Shown here in pieces: positions 18,303 through 26,434 of a stretch of 64,000 nucleotides of DNA (position 1 is its first letter; each line of letters opens with the position of its first letter). A program made the translations under genes and the position numbers. The stretch comes from Bradyrhizobium sp. CIAT3101 (GTDB taxonomy: Bacteria > Pseudomonadota > Alphaproteobacteria > Rhizobiales > Xanthobacteraceae): assembly GCF_029714945.1 (NCBI RefSeq), contig NZ_CP121634.1:8267001-8331000 (forward strand), in the 5' to 3' direction. The notes beneath the pieces were generated by a model. The model made no database searches. It was not told where the DNA came from and saw only the letters and a program-made list of their open reading frames with translations.

Positions 18303-19463
18303 ATGCCTATTTCAACACGTATTTTGTTGTCGAAGCTCCGCACGGCCGGGTACACGGTCTTTTCCGGAGTACCGTGTTCCAATTTTGGCGATCTATTCGA
18401 TCAAGTCGCTAAAGCTTCGGGATTCCTGACCGTGCCTGCTGCCAATGAGGGCAGCGCAGTTGCACTCGCTGCTGGCGTGGCCCTGTCAGGTCAACGAGCG
18501 GTGGTTGCGCTTCAAAATTCTGGGCTCGGAAACATCATAAATCCGATGACGTCTCTGTTGATGGTCAACCAGATTCCAGTGCTGCTCCTGTTATCCGTTC
18601 GTGGCCACCCCGATGAACCTGCCGACGAGCCGCAACACACGATCATGGGCGCCAAAACGAAATCTTTCTTGAATCAGCTCTCGGTCGAGTGGTGTGACTT
18701 TGATGGGACCGAGTCCGGCCTGGATCACGCGCTGGCGCAGGGCAACGATTCGTTTCGCCGCGGAGCTCCGTTTGCACTGCTGTTTCGGAAGGGCCAGCTG
18801 TCCGACTCCAGCGTGCCCGAAGGGCATGCTGACGTAATCCAGTATGGGGTGAGTGTAGGTCAAGCCATTGAGTCGATTAGCCGGCAACTCGAACCCGATA
18901 CTCTCATTGTTTCCACGACGGGATACATCTCTCGTGAGCTGTTCCGCCTCCAGGATCGTCCTTCCAATTTCTACATGCAGGGCTCACTTGGACATTGTAG
19001 CGCGGTTGCGGCAGGGATCGCGCTGGCTTCACCGACCCGACCTGTCCTAGCGTTGGATGGAGACGGCGGCGTGCTGATGCACATGGGAATGCTGTCGACA
19101 ATTGGCTATGCCAGCCCCCGGAATCTCATCCACGTGGTGTTGGACAACGAGGCGTATGTTTCGACAGGGGGGCAGCACTCGAGCTCACGAACGACCTCTC
19201 TCGAAGTCGTTGCGTCAGCCTGCGGGTATCGATCGGCTAATCGCTGTGAGCGAGCCGAACAAATTACGACAGTCATGCGGAAATGCTCCCGCAGCAACGG
19301 CCCTCATTTCGTGGTCTGCAAGGTCAACCGATGTCATCCTTCTCAGCTCCCTCGCGTCACTTGCCGACATTCTCCCCTTCAGAACAAGAATACGTTTCAG
19401 AGTTGCATCGGCATTGGCGACAACGAGATGGCGACAACCGAACGAGCGACATTTTTGTCATAG
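18303..19463 (+). CDS. ThDP-dependent decarboxylase, phosphonopyruvate/sulfopyruvate type
   Basis: 386 residues from ATG 18303 (a GTG at 18288 is the alternative). The fused Pyr and PP domains are much shorter than acetolactate synthase, as in phosphonopyruvate decarboxylase (Ppd) and fused sulfopyruvate decarboxylase. Pyr part: GVPCSNFGDLFDQV, AANEGSAVALAAGVALSG (ThDP-activating Glu), NSGLGNIINPMTSL. PP part: GSLGHCSAVAAGIA and the ThDP/Mg motif GDGGVLMHMG ... VLDNEAYVSTGGQ. In phosphonate biosynthesis Ppd makes phosphonoacetaldehyde; the next gene but one here is an aldehyde dehydrogenase. The PEP mutase that normally supplies its substrate is not in this window, so the substrate is open. 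The C-terminal 45 residues (after VVCKVNR) look unlike the family and may reflect a late frame change. Confidence 0.75.
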   Translation: MPISTRILLSKLRTAGYTVFSGVPCSNFGDLFDQVAKASGFLTVPAANEGSAVALAAGVALSGQRAVVALQNSGLGNIINPMTSLLMVNQIPVLLLLSVRGHPDEPADEPQHTIMGAKTKSFLNQLSVEWCDFDGTESGLDHALAQGNDSFRRGAPFALLFRKGQLSDSSVPEGHADVIQYGVSVGQAIESISRQLEPDTLIVSTTGYISRELFRLQDRPSNFYMQGSLGHCSAVAAGIALASPTRPVLALDGDGGVLMHMGMLSTIGYASPRNLIHVVLDNEAYVSTGGQHSSSRTTSLEVVASACGYRSANRCERAEQITTVMRKCSRSNGPHFVVCKVNRCHPSQLPRVTCRHSPLQNKNTFQSCIGIGDNEMATTERATFLS

Positions 19464-19613
19464 GTCCGTGGCCGCCCTGGGGGCAGATCTTCGTCGCTTT
19501 GATTTAAAAGCCATCAAGCTGGTTGTCGTCAAGGAGGTCGGCCTCCTACCTCCGCTTCGAAGAAATGCGATACGGCTCGTGGATCTCAAATCGACGCCTC
19601 AGTAGAGTTATAC
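19464..19613 (+). other. Spacer with residual coding-like frames
   Basis: 150 bp between the ThDP enzyme and the aldehyde dehydrogenase. Overlapping frames (one giving LKAIKLVVVKEVGLLPPLRR, ending 19605) look protein-like but have no start signal; they may be the remains of a small gene or an extended C-terminus of the ThDP enzyme broken by a frameshift. Confidence 0.3.
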
Positions 19614-21056
19614 ATGTACGATACCGATCAAGACTATCATCCTATGCTTATCGCAGGTGCGCCTGCTCATTCGGACGCGACGATCGACGTGAGGAATCCA
19701 TTCACCGGAATGTTTCTTGGCAGAGTTCCACAAAGCAGACCGGAACATGCGCGCCTAGCATTTGAAGCAGCCGCGCGGAGTCATCCGCGGCTCACGCGCC
19801 GCGAACGAACGGATATCCTGCTGGGGACGGCAGGCGCCATTAAAAGAGATCAAGATCGGCTTGCTCGGCTTATCACGGCGGAAACAGGTCTGTGCCTGAA
19901 GGACTCTTTGCATGAAACCGGCCGTGCATGCGACGTCTGGTCATTTGCTGCCCATACGTTGATCCAGAGCGACGGCGAGATTTACCCATCTGACATTGGC
20001 GCCACCCCACATGATCGGCGCATCTTCTCCATGCGGACGCCCCTCGTAGGCGCGATCTCAGCTATCACGCCGTTTAACCATCCTCTCAATCTCGTCAGCC
20101 ACAAACTGGCGCCGGCGATTGCCACCAACAACCGTGTCGTCTTGAAACCGTCCGAGTGGGCGCCATTGACCGCACTAGCCCTTGGCAAGATTCTCTACGA
20201 GCAGGGCCTGCCGGAGGGAATGCTTTCGATCGTGACAGGGGCTCCCGACAGCTTGGGAGACGCGATGTTTACCGATCCGAATGCTGAGCTCGTGACATTT
20301 ACTGGCTCCGTTCGCGTTGGGCACCATATTGCGGAACGAGCCGGTTACCGGAAACTCGTCTTGGAGCTTGGTGGGAACGACCCGATCATCGTGCTTGAGG
20401 ATGCCGATGTCGATCGGGCGGCGTATTTGGCTGTTCAAGGAGCGACCAGGAATTCGGGCCAACGATGTACAGCCGTCAAGCGGGCGTTGGTCGTTGATTC
20501 TGTTGCCGACGAATTTGCCGAACGGGCGCTGCATCACATGCGGAAACTCTCGACTGGCGACCCCAGCGATCCATCGGTTGACCTCGGGACTGTCATCAAT
20601 CGAGAGGCTGCCCACTTGATTGCTCGGCGGGTTTCCGATGCCATCGATGCGGGTGCTACCCTGTTGCTCGGCAACCTGCCTAAGGGCGCATCGTATCCGC
20701 CCACCCTGTTGGATCACGTCTCACCAGCGTCTGAACTTGTTATGGAAGAAACATTCGGGCCGGTGCTGCCGATCATCCGTTGTCCTAACGATGTTGATCA
20801 GATCATATCGATAGCGAACGCGACCAAGTTCGGACTTTCTGCCGGAGTGTGCTCCAACCGGCTCGATCATGTGACGAAGCTCATCAACGGTCTCGCCGTA
20901 GGTTCCGTCAACGTGTGGGAAGTTCCGGGATATCGCACCGAATTGACCCCATTCGGGGGAATCAAGCAGTCTGGACTTGGGCACAAAGAGGGTGTGCTGG
21001 AGGCGATGCGGAGCTTCACGCAATTGAAGACCTACTCACTTCCATGGGCAGTCTAG
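19614..21056 (+). CDS. NAD(P)-dependent aldehyde dehydrogenase, PhnY-like
   Basis: 480 residues with all aldehyde-dehydrogenase landmarks: ITPFNHPLNL (the Asn that polarises the thioester), VLKPSEWAPLTAL, FTGSVRVGHHI (cofactor), LELGGNDP (general-base Glu), GQRCTAVKRAL (catalytic Cys) and EETFGPVLPII. The FNHPLN and GGNDP variants fit the group with glyceraldehyde-3-phosphate, lactaldehyde and phosphonoacetaldehyde dehydrogenases. It lies with a Ppd-like decarboxylase, so oxidation of its aldehyde product (in the phosphonate case to phosphonoacetate) is plausible but unproven. No strong ribosome site is seen before the ATG. Confidence 0.85.
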   Translation: MYDTDQDYHPMLIAGAPAHSDATIDVRNPFTGMFLGRVPQSRPEHARLAFEAAARSHPRLTRRERTDILLGTAGAIKRDQDRLARLITAETGLCLKDSLHETGRACDVWSFAAHTLIQSDGEIYPSDIGATPHDRRIFSMRTPLVGAISAITPFNHPLNLVSHKLAPAIATNNRVVLKPSEWAPLTALALGKILYEQGLPEGMLSIVTGAPDSLGDAMFTDPNAELVTFTGSVRVGHHIAERAGYRKLVLELGGNDPIIVLEDADVDRAAYLAVQGATRNSGQRCTAVKRALVVDSVADEFAERALHHMRKLSTGDPSDPSVDLGTVINREAAHLIARRVSDAIDAGATLLLGNLPKGASYPPTLLDHVSPASELVMEETFGPVLPIIRCPNDVDQIISIANATKFGLSAGVCSNRLDHVTKLINGLAVGSVNVWEVPGYRTELTPFGGIKQSGLGHKEGVLEAMRSFTQLKTYSLPWAV

Positions 21057-21271
21057 GCCAGCGGCTTTACCGCTCCGCCTCAATCTCATGACGATCTTGC
21101 AAGAGTCGGCGGCAGCCGCCTGAGCTTAAATCACAGGCATCTTGTCGAAAACTCGCTGCTCCCGATCTCGGTATCGGGGTCGCCATTGGGGAAATAGACA
21201 ACACACAGCCGGCACTGGTCGTCTAGCAGGCAGATGCGGACTAGCCCGCCTTCTAAGAACGGAGACGCAGG

Positions 21272-21917
21272 ATTTATAATTCACCGGCCTTCAAAGACGA
21301 CGAGGTCGAGAGCAATCGGACCACCATCCGGAACGCCCGCTTGGCCAATCTGGTTACCGCCACGATGGACGGACCGATGCCACCCCCGTTTTGCTTTTCC
21401 CTGACGAGAGCGAGGGCGAACACGGCACGCTGTACGGACACCTCGCGAGGGCTAATCCGCACTGGCGTCTGCCCTGCTGGGCGAGGCCCTCGCAATTTTC
21501 GCGGGCCCTGACGCCTACGTGTCGCCGTCCTGGTACGCGACCGAGCAAGGGACCAATAAGGTCGTGCCAACGTGGAACTACGTCGCCGTCCATGCTTACA
21601 GGCCTGTCCAACTCTTTCAGGAGCCGGAAGGGCTACTGCGTGCTGTGACGCGCCTGACCAACAAACATGAGAGTGGACGCCGCAAGCCGTGGGCTGTCGC
21701 GGATACGCCCCCGGATTTCGTCGCATCCGAGCTGCGCGGCATCGTGGGGATCCGGATGCCGGTCACTCGCTTCGAGGGCACGCGCAAGATGAGTCGGAAC
21801 CGTCGGGAGGCGGATCGTGTCGGCGTCGCTACAGGCCTCGCTGTGGGCGGGAACGCTCGGGATCGCGAGGTCGCGGCTATCATTCCGCTTCCAGCGGAAA
21901 CGACCGCTGGAAGATGA
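21272..21917 (+). pseudogene. FMN-binding PaiB-like regulator, broken
   Basis: Three reading frames together give a PaiB/FMN-binding split-barrel protein: frame 1 from 21272 (YNSPAFKDDEVES, then RLANLVTATMDGP), frame 2 around 21391-21470 (GTLYGHLARANPHWR) and frame 3 from about 21477 to the stop at 21917 (EALAIFAGPDAYVSPSW, KVVPTWNYVAVHAY, KPWAVADTPPDFV, LRGIVGIRMPVTRFEG). At least two frameshifts separate them, and the expected start codon reads ATT just after GGAGACGCAGG. An intact homologue would be about 210 residues. The last piece alone is 132 codons but lacks the N-terminal half of the barrel, so I call it non-functional. Confidence 0.8.
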
Positions 21918-22195
21918 CGTTTTTTGACTGAACCGGAATTCTCAGAGGAAAAAATCTCATCGATGACGTGCCCCTGTTCGGAAGATCTTTGTGAACGCGC
22001 TCTGGCGAGCGGCGCCCGCACCGGGCTGGAGGCAGCCCCAGAGAACATGCGAGAACTTCGCAGCGTGGGACGCCGACATCCGGCACCAGCCCGGCTCAGC
22101 CGCGAGATATACTTGAAGACTCCGAGCGATCGAGGATGGACTGGGGCAACTCCGGCCGCCCAGGTTGTTGGGATCGTCCATCGGACATACCGCGG

Positions 22196-24163
22196 TCAGC
22201 CCCTGAGACGGTTTTGCAGTGCCCGCCGATCCGCGACGAGGTTGTCGAGGTTCAGCAGCTCGGGCGGTTGTCCTTGAGCCAATTGGCTAACCAGCTCTCG
22301 GGTGCCATCCACCACGTACACGCCACAATCATAACTGTTCTGCTGCTGGGCCATGCGGGCTCGCTCGAGGCGAGCATGCAGCACTTCTGCGAGCTTTTCT
22401 GCATGGGTGTGATTGCGTCTCTCGGCGGAGTCGTAGTGATAGGCAACCGGCCCTTCCGGCGCGTGACGATCAAGGAGCAGCAGGGACCAATGGCAACCGC
22501 CATCGCCCTCATCATCGTTCACTGGCAGAAAGAGGAAGCGGGCGGTATCGTTACCATCCTGGTCGTTGACAATTCCCTGCCAGTTTTCCAGGAGAACGTC
22601 CTCGTTCGGGGTCCTGCGCAGCACATGGGCTGTCACGGGCTCTACGAACCGAGTCCGGGCCGCCAGATCCGGATTTTCCCTCTGCAAGTGCCGTAGCAGG
22701 AGTGCGTAATCCGCCGCGATATGCTCGTCGCCCAGCCATTCCATGTCGCAGAGCAAGCGCCCGCGGTGTCCGTGGATCGAGGTTGTCGGATCCCAAGTCC
22801 CGACTACAGCATCGGACGGCGTGCGCGGAAATGCATTGTGAGCATCGTCACGCAGCTCGTACGGTGTGGACGGCGACTGCGCGGCGACAGGCAATGATGG
22901 CGCGGCTTCCCAGGCGGGCCACAGACTCCAATCAAAGTCAGACGGTATCTGTAGCGACCAGGTTGAGGTGGACCCGGCAGGCTCTTGCCGTGGAGCTTGC
23001 TCTACCTTCTGCGTCTGTTCAGGGATGGTGATGCCGTACGGTGGACCCTCTTCCTCTACCACGCAAAGCAGATCCTGATCGTCACCGTCCGGAGGGAGCT
23101 CCTCTGGCCAATTGTGCTCCAGAGCAACGCCCTCGACGTTCCTCTGGCGGACTTCGATTGGCGCTATTCCGCGCTCGGACCGGAAGTCCCGGAGACGATC
23201 TAGAGCCGTAGGAACGGCGCGCCTCTTAAGACCGCTTTCGAAGTTCGCGGCATCGAGGTCCAGCGAGCCATCATTGAGCCGAGCAGCGATTCCCGACTTT
23301 TTATTTGCAAAAAGCCACTGACTGAATCTGCGCAGAGGACGAACATATAGGGTTTCAGCCGTGATCGCCTCGTACCCCGCGCCGATCAGTGCGGGCTCGA
23401 GACCTGTTATAAGGGAGGCGTCCGCAGAGTAAAAGGCAGCCGGAGTGCGTTTGCTCGCTCCGTCCCGGAGATGAGTCAGCGCCGCATTGACAGCTTTATA
23501 GCCGCCGACCTTTCTATAGAGGTTGGCATCTTGATGCAGTTCATCGACGGACGTGTCGTTAAGTTGAGCAGCAATGCTATTTTTCTTGTTCTGGCGAAGG
23601 TAGCGACTGAAATCGATGAGCAGGCTCGCATAGCTGTTAGCTGTACTTGAAGTACCCTCTGTCGCAGCTTGCAGTTTGTACTTCTTGATGAGATCCGCGT
23701 CGTCGGGATAGGGAGACTCGTCAACGGCCCCTGCGCTCATCACAACTTGGCTGGCCGAGTGAGTGGCCGTGGCAAGACTTTCTGGACTGAAGATCCTCCG
23801 CCTCTTCGCCGGCGCGGAATCCACTGTTCCATGCTCATAGTTGATCATCACCTCTTCGCCCCGCGGAAGGTTGCTTATATCTACCGCATGCAATAGTTCG
23901 TCGAAGTCCTGCCGGTGCTCATGCCGCCAGCTCGGAGCCGGGAAGACCTCGTTAGGGCCGCGAGCCTGGTACCCGCTCGCAGTCAGATCGAGAGACAGCT
24001 GGTCGTTATCCTCCGCTGACGGCATCCCTGGCCAATCTAAGGTTTGCTCAGGAACACTCTGGTCATCCTCCCCGGGAGAGAGCTCCTCTGGCCAGTTGAA
24101 AGGCCTCTGGGAGGCGCTCTGCTGTGCGGCGGTCTCCGCCGCAATCTTACCTCGCCCTGTCAT
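22196..24163 (-). CDS. Type III effector, C48/ULP1-like SUMO protease (NopD/Bel2-5-like)
   Basis: 655 residues. The C-terminal ULP1-type cysteine protease has His558 (CHWSLLLLD), Asp578 (YHYDSAE), Gln in QQNSYDCG and Cys613 (SYDCGVYVV). The N-terminal part holds an EAR-type LSLDL at 56-60, a basic nuclear-localisation-like AKRRR at 119-123, and two degenerate ~95-residue repeats (SLLIDFSRYLRQNKKNSIAAQLN and LRRFSQWLFANKKSGIAARLN regions, about 175-350). This combination is that of rhizobial NopD/Bel2-5/XopD-like effectors that enter host nuclei and remove SUMO. Sequence just upstream of the ATG, still in frame, encodes LALNHLRAFKSAGGIAP, the end of a further repeat, so the 5' end appears truncated and secretion competence is uncertain. 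Confidence 0.85.
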   Translation of the reverse strand: MTGRGKIAAETAAQQSASQRPFNWPEELSPGEDDQSVPEQTLDWPGMPSAEDNDQLSLDLTASGYQARGPNEVFPAPSWRHEHRQDFDELLHAVDISNLPRGEEVMINYEHGTVDSAPAKRRRIFSPESLATATHSASQVVMSAGAVDESPYPDDADLIKKYKLQAATEGTSSTANSYASLLIDFSRYLRQNKKNSIAAQLNDTSVDELHQDANLYRKVGGYKAVNAALTHLRDGASKRTPAAFYSADASLITGLEPALIGAGYEAITAETLYVRPLRRFSQWLFANKKSGIAARLNDGSLDLDAANFESGLKRRAVPTALDRLRDFRSERGIAPIEVRQRNVEGVALEHNWPEELPPDGDDQDLLCVVEEEGPPYGITIPEQTQKVEQAPRQEPAGSTSTWSLQIPSDFDWSLWPAWEAAPSLPVAAQSPSTPYELRDDAHNAFPRTPSDAVVGTWDPTTSIHGHRGRLLCDMEWLGDEHIAADYALLLRHLQRENPDLAARTRFVEPVTAHVLRRTPNEDVLLENWQGIVNDQDGNDTARFLFLPVNDDEGDGGCHWSLLLLDRHAPEGPVAYHYDSAERRNHTHAEKLAEVLHARLERARMAQQQNSYDCGVYVVDGTRELVSQLAQGQPPELLNLDNLVADRRALQNRLRG

Positions 24164-24260
24164 TGGAGCGATTCCGCCGGCCGATTTGAATGCCCGGAGA
24201 TGGTTTAGTGCCAGACCGGCGAAGTGAGCAGGTCACGCTAGAGACGGCGTGCGCCGCGGG

Positions 24261-24290
24261 GGCGGTCGCTGGCGAGAAGCTGGCTTTGAC
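24261..24290 (-). promoter_or_regulatory. Candidate tts box upstream of the effector
   Basis: On the minus strand CCAGCTTCTCGCCAGC resembles the core of the TtsI-binding tts box (CAG-CTT-N-TCG-N2-AGC pattern), about 100 bp upstream of the effector ATG, the usual place. The 3' half of the consensus is not well kept, so it is a candidate only. Confidence 0.4.
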
Positions 24291-24733
24291 CTCATCGCCG
24301 AGTTCCTGTCGCATCTGGCGAGCGAGCTGATGGCAAAAATACCCCTCCCGCAGAACAGACCAAGCGATTAGGAGTTTAGGTAAGGCATAGACGCGATGAC
24401 TTCAGCTTCGCGGTGGCGCGCCGTGGAGGGGACAATTCGTTTCCTACAATCGCGTTCGGCAGCACCGTAAGCAATCGCATTGTCACTATCAAATATTGCC
24501 GTGGCTCGTTGCACCCGTACCGGACGGCTGAAGGCCGGTCAGTGATAGACGAGCGGACCTGGATCGTAGCCAGATTATATGCCACCCCTGAATTCGATAG
24601 GCGCCAAACTCATTCTGCAAGGGCAGCGCACTTGCTGATGGACCCCTTGCCGCACCAGGCTCCGGCAAGTCCTTCGCGAGCTCCGATGTATTCCAAACTT
24701 CGCGGGCAACCCAAATCTATCTAACGACGAAAA
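24291..24733. other. Intergenic, no gene seen
   Basis: About 440 bp between the effector and the LysR gene. Short frames on both strands lack family features. Nothing else recognised. Confidence 0.4.
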
Positions 24734-25618
24734 CTATTTCCTTTGTCCTTCTAAGGAGATGTCCACGGTTTCGAAAAACGATTTAACGCATCGTAGGCGT
24801 CTTTTGTCGGACGTCGTAACTATGTACGTTTTGAAATCGATGCTGAGTTCGTCGACTGTTTTATAGACCAACTCCTCTGCCGGAAACACGCTGTCTTCGA
24901 GAAGAATTCCGATGCCGATTCCATGCAGAACAGCCTCCTTCAGAACAGGATAAGTCGCCATTTTGATAACGTTAGGCGTGCTTATACTGTTCTCAAGACA
25001 CGCTTTCTCTACTTCTCGGAGGGTCAGCGAACCATCCTCGGTCAAGATGATTCTTTCTTGTGAAAGTTCAGCGAGAGTGAGTGTCGGTCTAGAGGCAAGT
25101 CGATGCTCTCGCGGCATGAGCGCCATTAGCCGAGCTCTGCTTAACTCCACGTGGAATAGGTTGGCAATGTCATCAGGCTCAGTAATGATAGCAATATCGA
25201 CATCCCGCGCTTCGAGTCGCTGCTTAGCAAGCTCCCAGGGCACGAGTGAGAACGTGATTCTTACTGCGGGAAAATGCCGGTTGAACTCGGAAATAATTGG
25301 CATCGCCGGACGCGGCGCGTTTGCGATCACCGTTAGATGTCCGGCCGATAGGTCACTGTAGGCATTGATCTTCTCCCCGACGAGCTGCTCAAGGACGCGA
25401 ACGCGATCAGTTAGCGCAAACAGTTCCTGAGCCGGTTTGGTCGGCTCGAGCCCGCTGCGATGTCGGATAAAGAGTGTCGTCCCCATATGTTGCTCAAGCT
25501 TGGCAAGGTGCTGGGTGACGGCCGATTGGGTGACCCCGAGAACAGCTGCAGCTTCCGAAACGCTTCTCTGCCGGAAGACCTCTGTGAAGGCCGCAATCTG
25601 GTGAGAACTGATTTTCAT
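24734..25618 (-). CDS. LysR-family transcriptional regulator
   Basis: 294 residues from MKISSHQIAAFTEVF (an upstream in-frame extension to 25744 is Arg/Pro-rich and not LysR-like). The N-terminal winged helix-turn-helix is SVSEAAAVLGVTQSAVTQHLAKLEQHMGT in two parts, residues about 17-45, followed by the effector-binding domain. It is divergent from the MetE-like/ABC cluster with about 815 bp between, a layout in which LysR proteins usually control the opposite operon. It resembles the LysR branch found beside aminoethylphosphonate genes, but this is a weak impression. Confidence 0.88.
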   Translation of the reverse strand: MKISSHQIAAFTEVFRQRSVSEAAAVLGVTQSAVTQHLAKLEQHMGTTLFIRHRSGLEPTKPAQELFALTDRVRVLEQLVGEKINAYSDLSAGHLTVIANAPRPAMPIISEFNRHFPAVRITFSLVPWELAKQRLEARDVDIAIITEPDDIANLFHVELSRARLMALMPREHRLASRPTLTLAELSQERIILTEDGSLTLREVEKACLENSISTPNVIKMATYPVLKEAVLHGIGIGILLEDSVFPAEELVYKTVDELSIDFKTYIVTTSDKRRLRCVKSFFETVDISLEGQRK

Positions 25619-26203
25619 GCCCCGACGCCTGCTCCTCCTGTTGCCGCGAGTCCAATTTCCGACGCGGCAAGGCCCTTTTGCGGCCCCTTGCCTATCATTT
25701 GAGGTCGACACTATAGGTGCGGGCCAAGGTGGCCTTAGCGCCACATGTTCAGGTGATTGAGGTGGACATATTCAACCTCCGTCTTGATGTATTTTGATCA
25801 GCATTTTCGAGTGACGATCGAAATAACTTATCGGCGGGAGGGCTCTCCAACGATTGTCCCGTCTCTCGGATGCGTTCCTACTGCGGTAGCTGAAAATGAA
25901 CATCAGATGGGACCGTCAAACTTCTGCTTGTCCAAGCACCACCGGCGGCGCGTTATTGCTATTTTAGAGCCTATGCAAAACCATGGTCGCCTCTGGTCGG
26001 CAAGGCGCGACAGAAAAAAGCTTTCTAATTTCGATTGCGCCCTTTGCGCACCGTTTCCGCAGGGAGCCTCTCGAGCACTTAAACTGCTTGTTTGGCGCAT
26101 TTTCTCGGCGGAATCAGAAGAATCCGCGATGATTTTCTGCACATACTCGCCCTGTGGTGCAGAATAAGATTGATGTGGCCGATCTAATGCGCACCATTTA
26201 ATT

Positions 26204-26216
26204 GAAGCAATGCTTC
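26204..26216. promoter_or_regulatory. Inverted repeat GAAGC-AAT-GCTTC
   Basis: Perfect 5-bp arms with a 3-bp spacer, 4 bp before a second inverted repeat, in the LysR/MetE-like divergent region about 220 bp upstream of the MetE-like ATG. Candidate operator for the adjacent LysR protein. Confidence 0.35.
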
Positions 26217-26220
26217 CACC

Positions 26221-26235
26221 ATTAGCGGGGCTAAT
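26221..26235. promoter_or_regulatory. Inverted repeat ATTAGC-GGG-GCTAAT
   Basis: Perfect 6-bp arms around GGG. With the neighbouring repeat it makes a two-site array, as expected for LysR recognition plus activation sites; the T-N11-A spacing (first T of ATTAGC region to late A) is also met. Confidence 0.4.
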
Positions 26236-26434
26236 AACAAGACATTTCCGCGTTAACTCCGCTTGCTACGCATCGTCTCCGGAAGCAGGCCGCAAACGGC
26301 TGTACTCTCAAGAACCACAGAGAGCGCAACGCTTACGCACTACGAAATCGCGCGTGTCGAGGAGGTGATCCTCTCCCCATCGGAAAGGGGATAGGGCGCC
26401 GTCTGCTGACTTCGCTACGAACTAGGAGAGACGA

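Larger units (their letters stand above)
25619..26434. promoter_or_regulatory. Divergent LysR/MetE-like intergenic region
   Basis: About 815 bp without a convincing gene; short frames (for example 25903-26142 minus) show no family features. It holds two adjacent inverted repeats listed separately and, 60-90 bp before the MetE-like start, a short imperfect hairpin (CCTCTCCCC / GGGGATAGG). Confidence 0.4.

Noticed and set aside
26340..26434. SAM- or THF-type riboswitch before the MetE-like gene
   Set aside because: There is a small hairpin, but none of the conserved core elements of known SAM, SAH or THF riboswitches were recognised.
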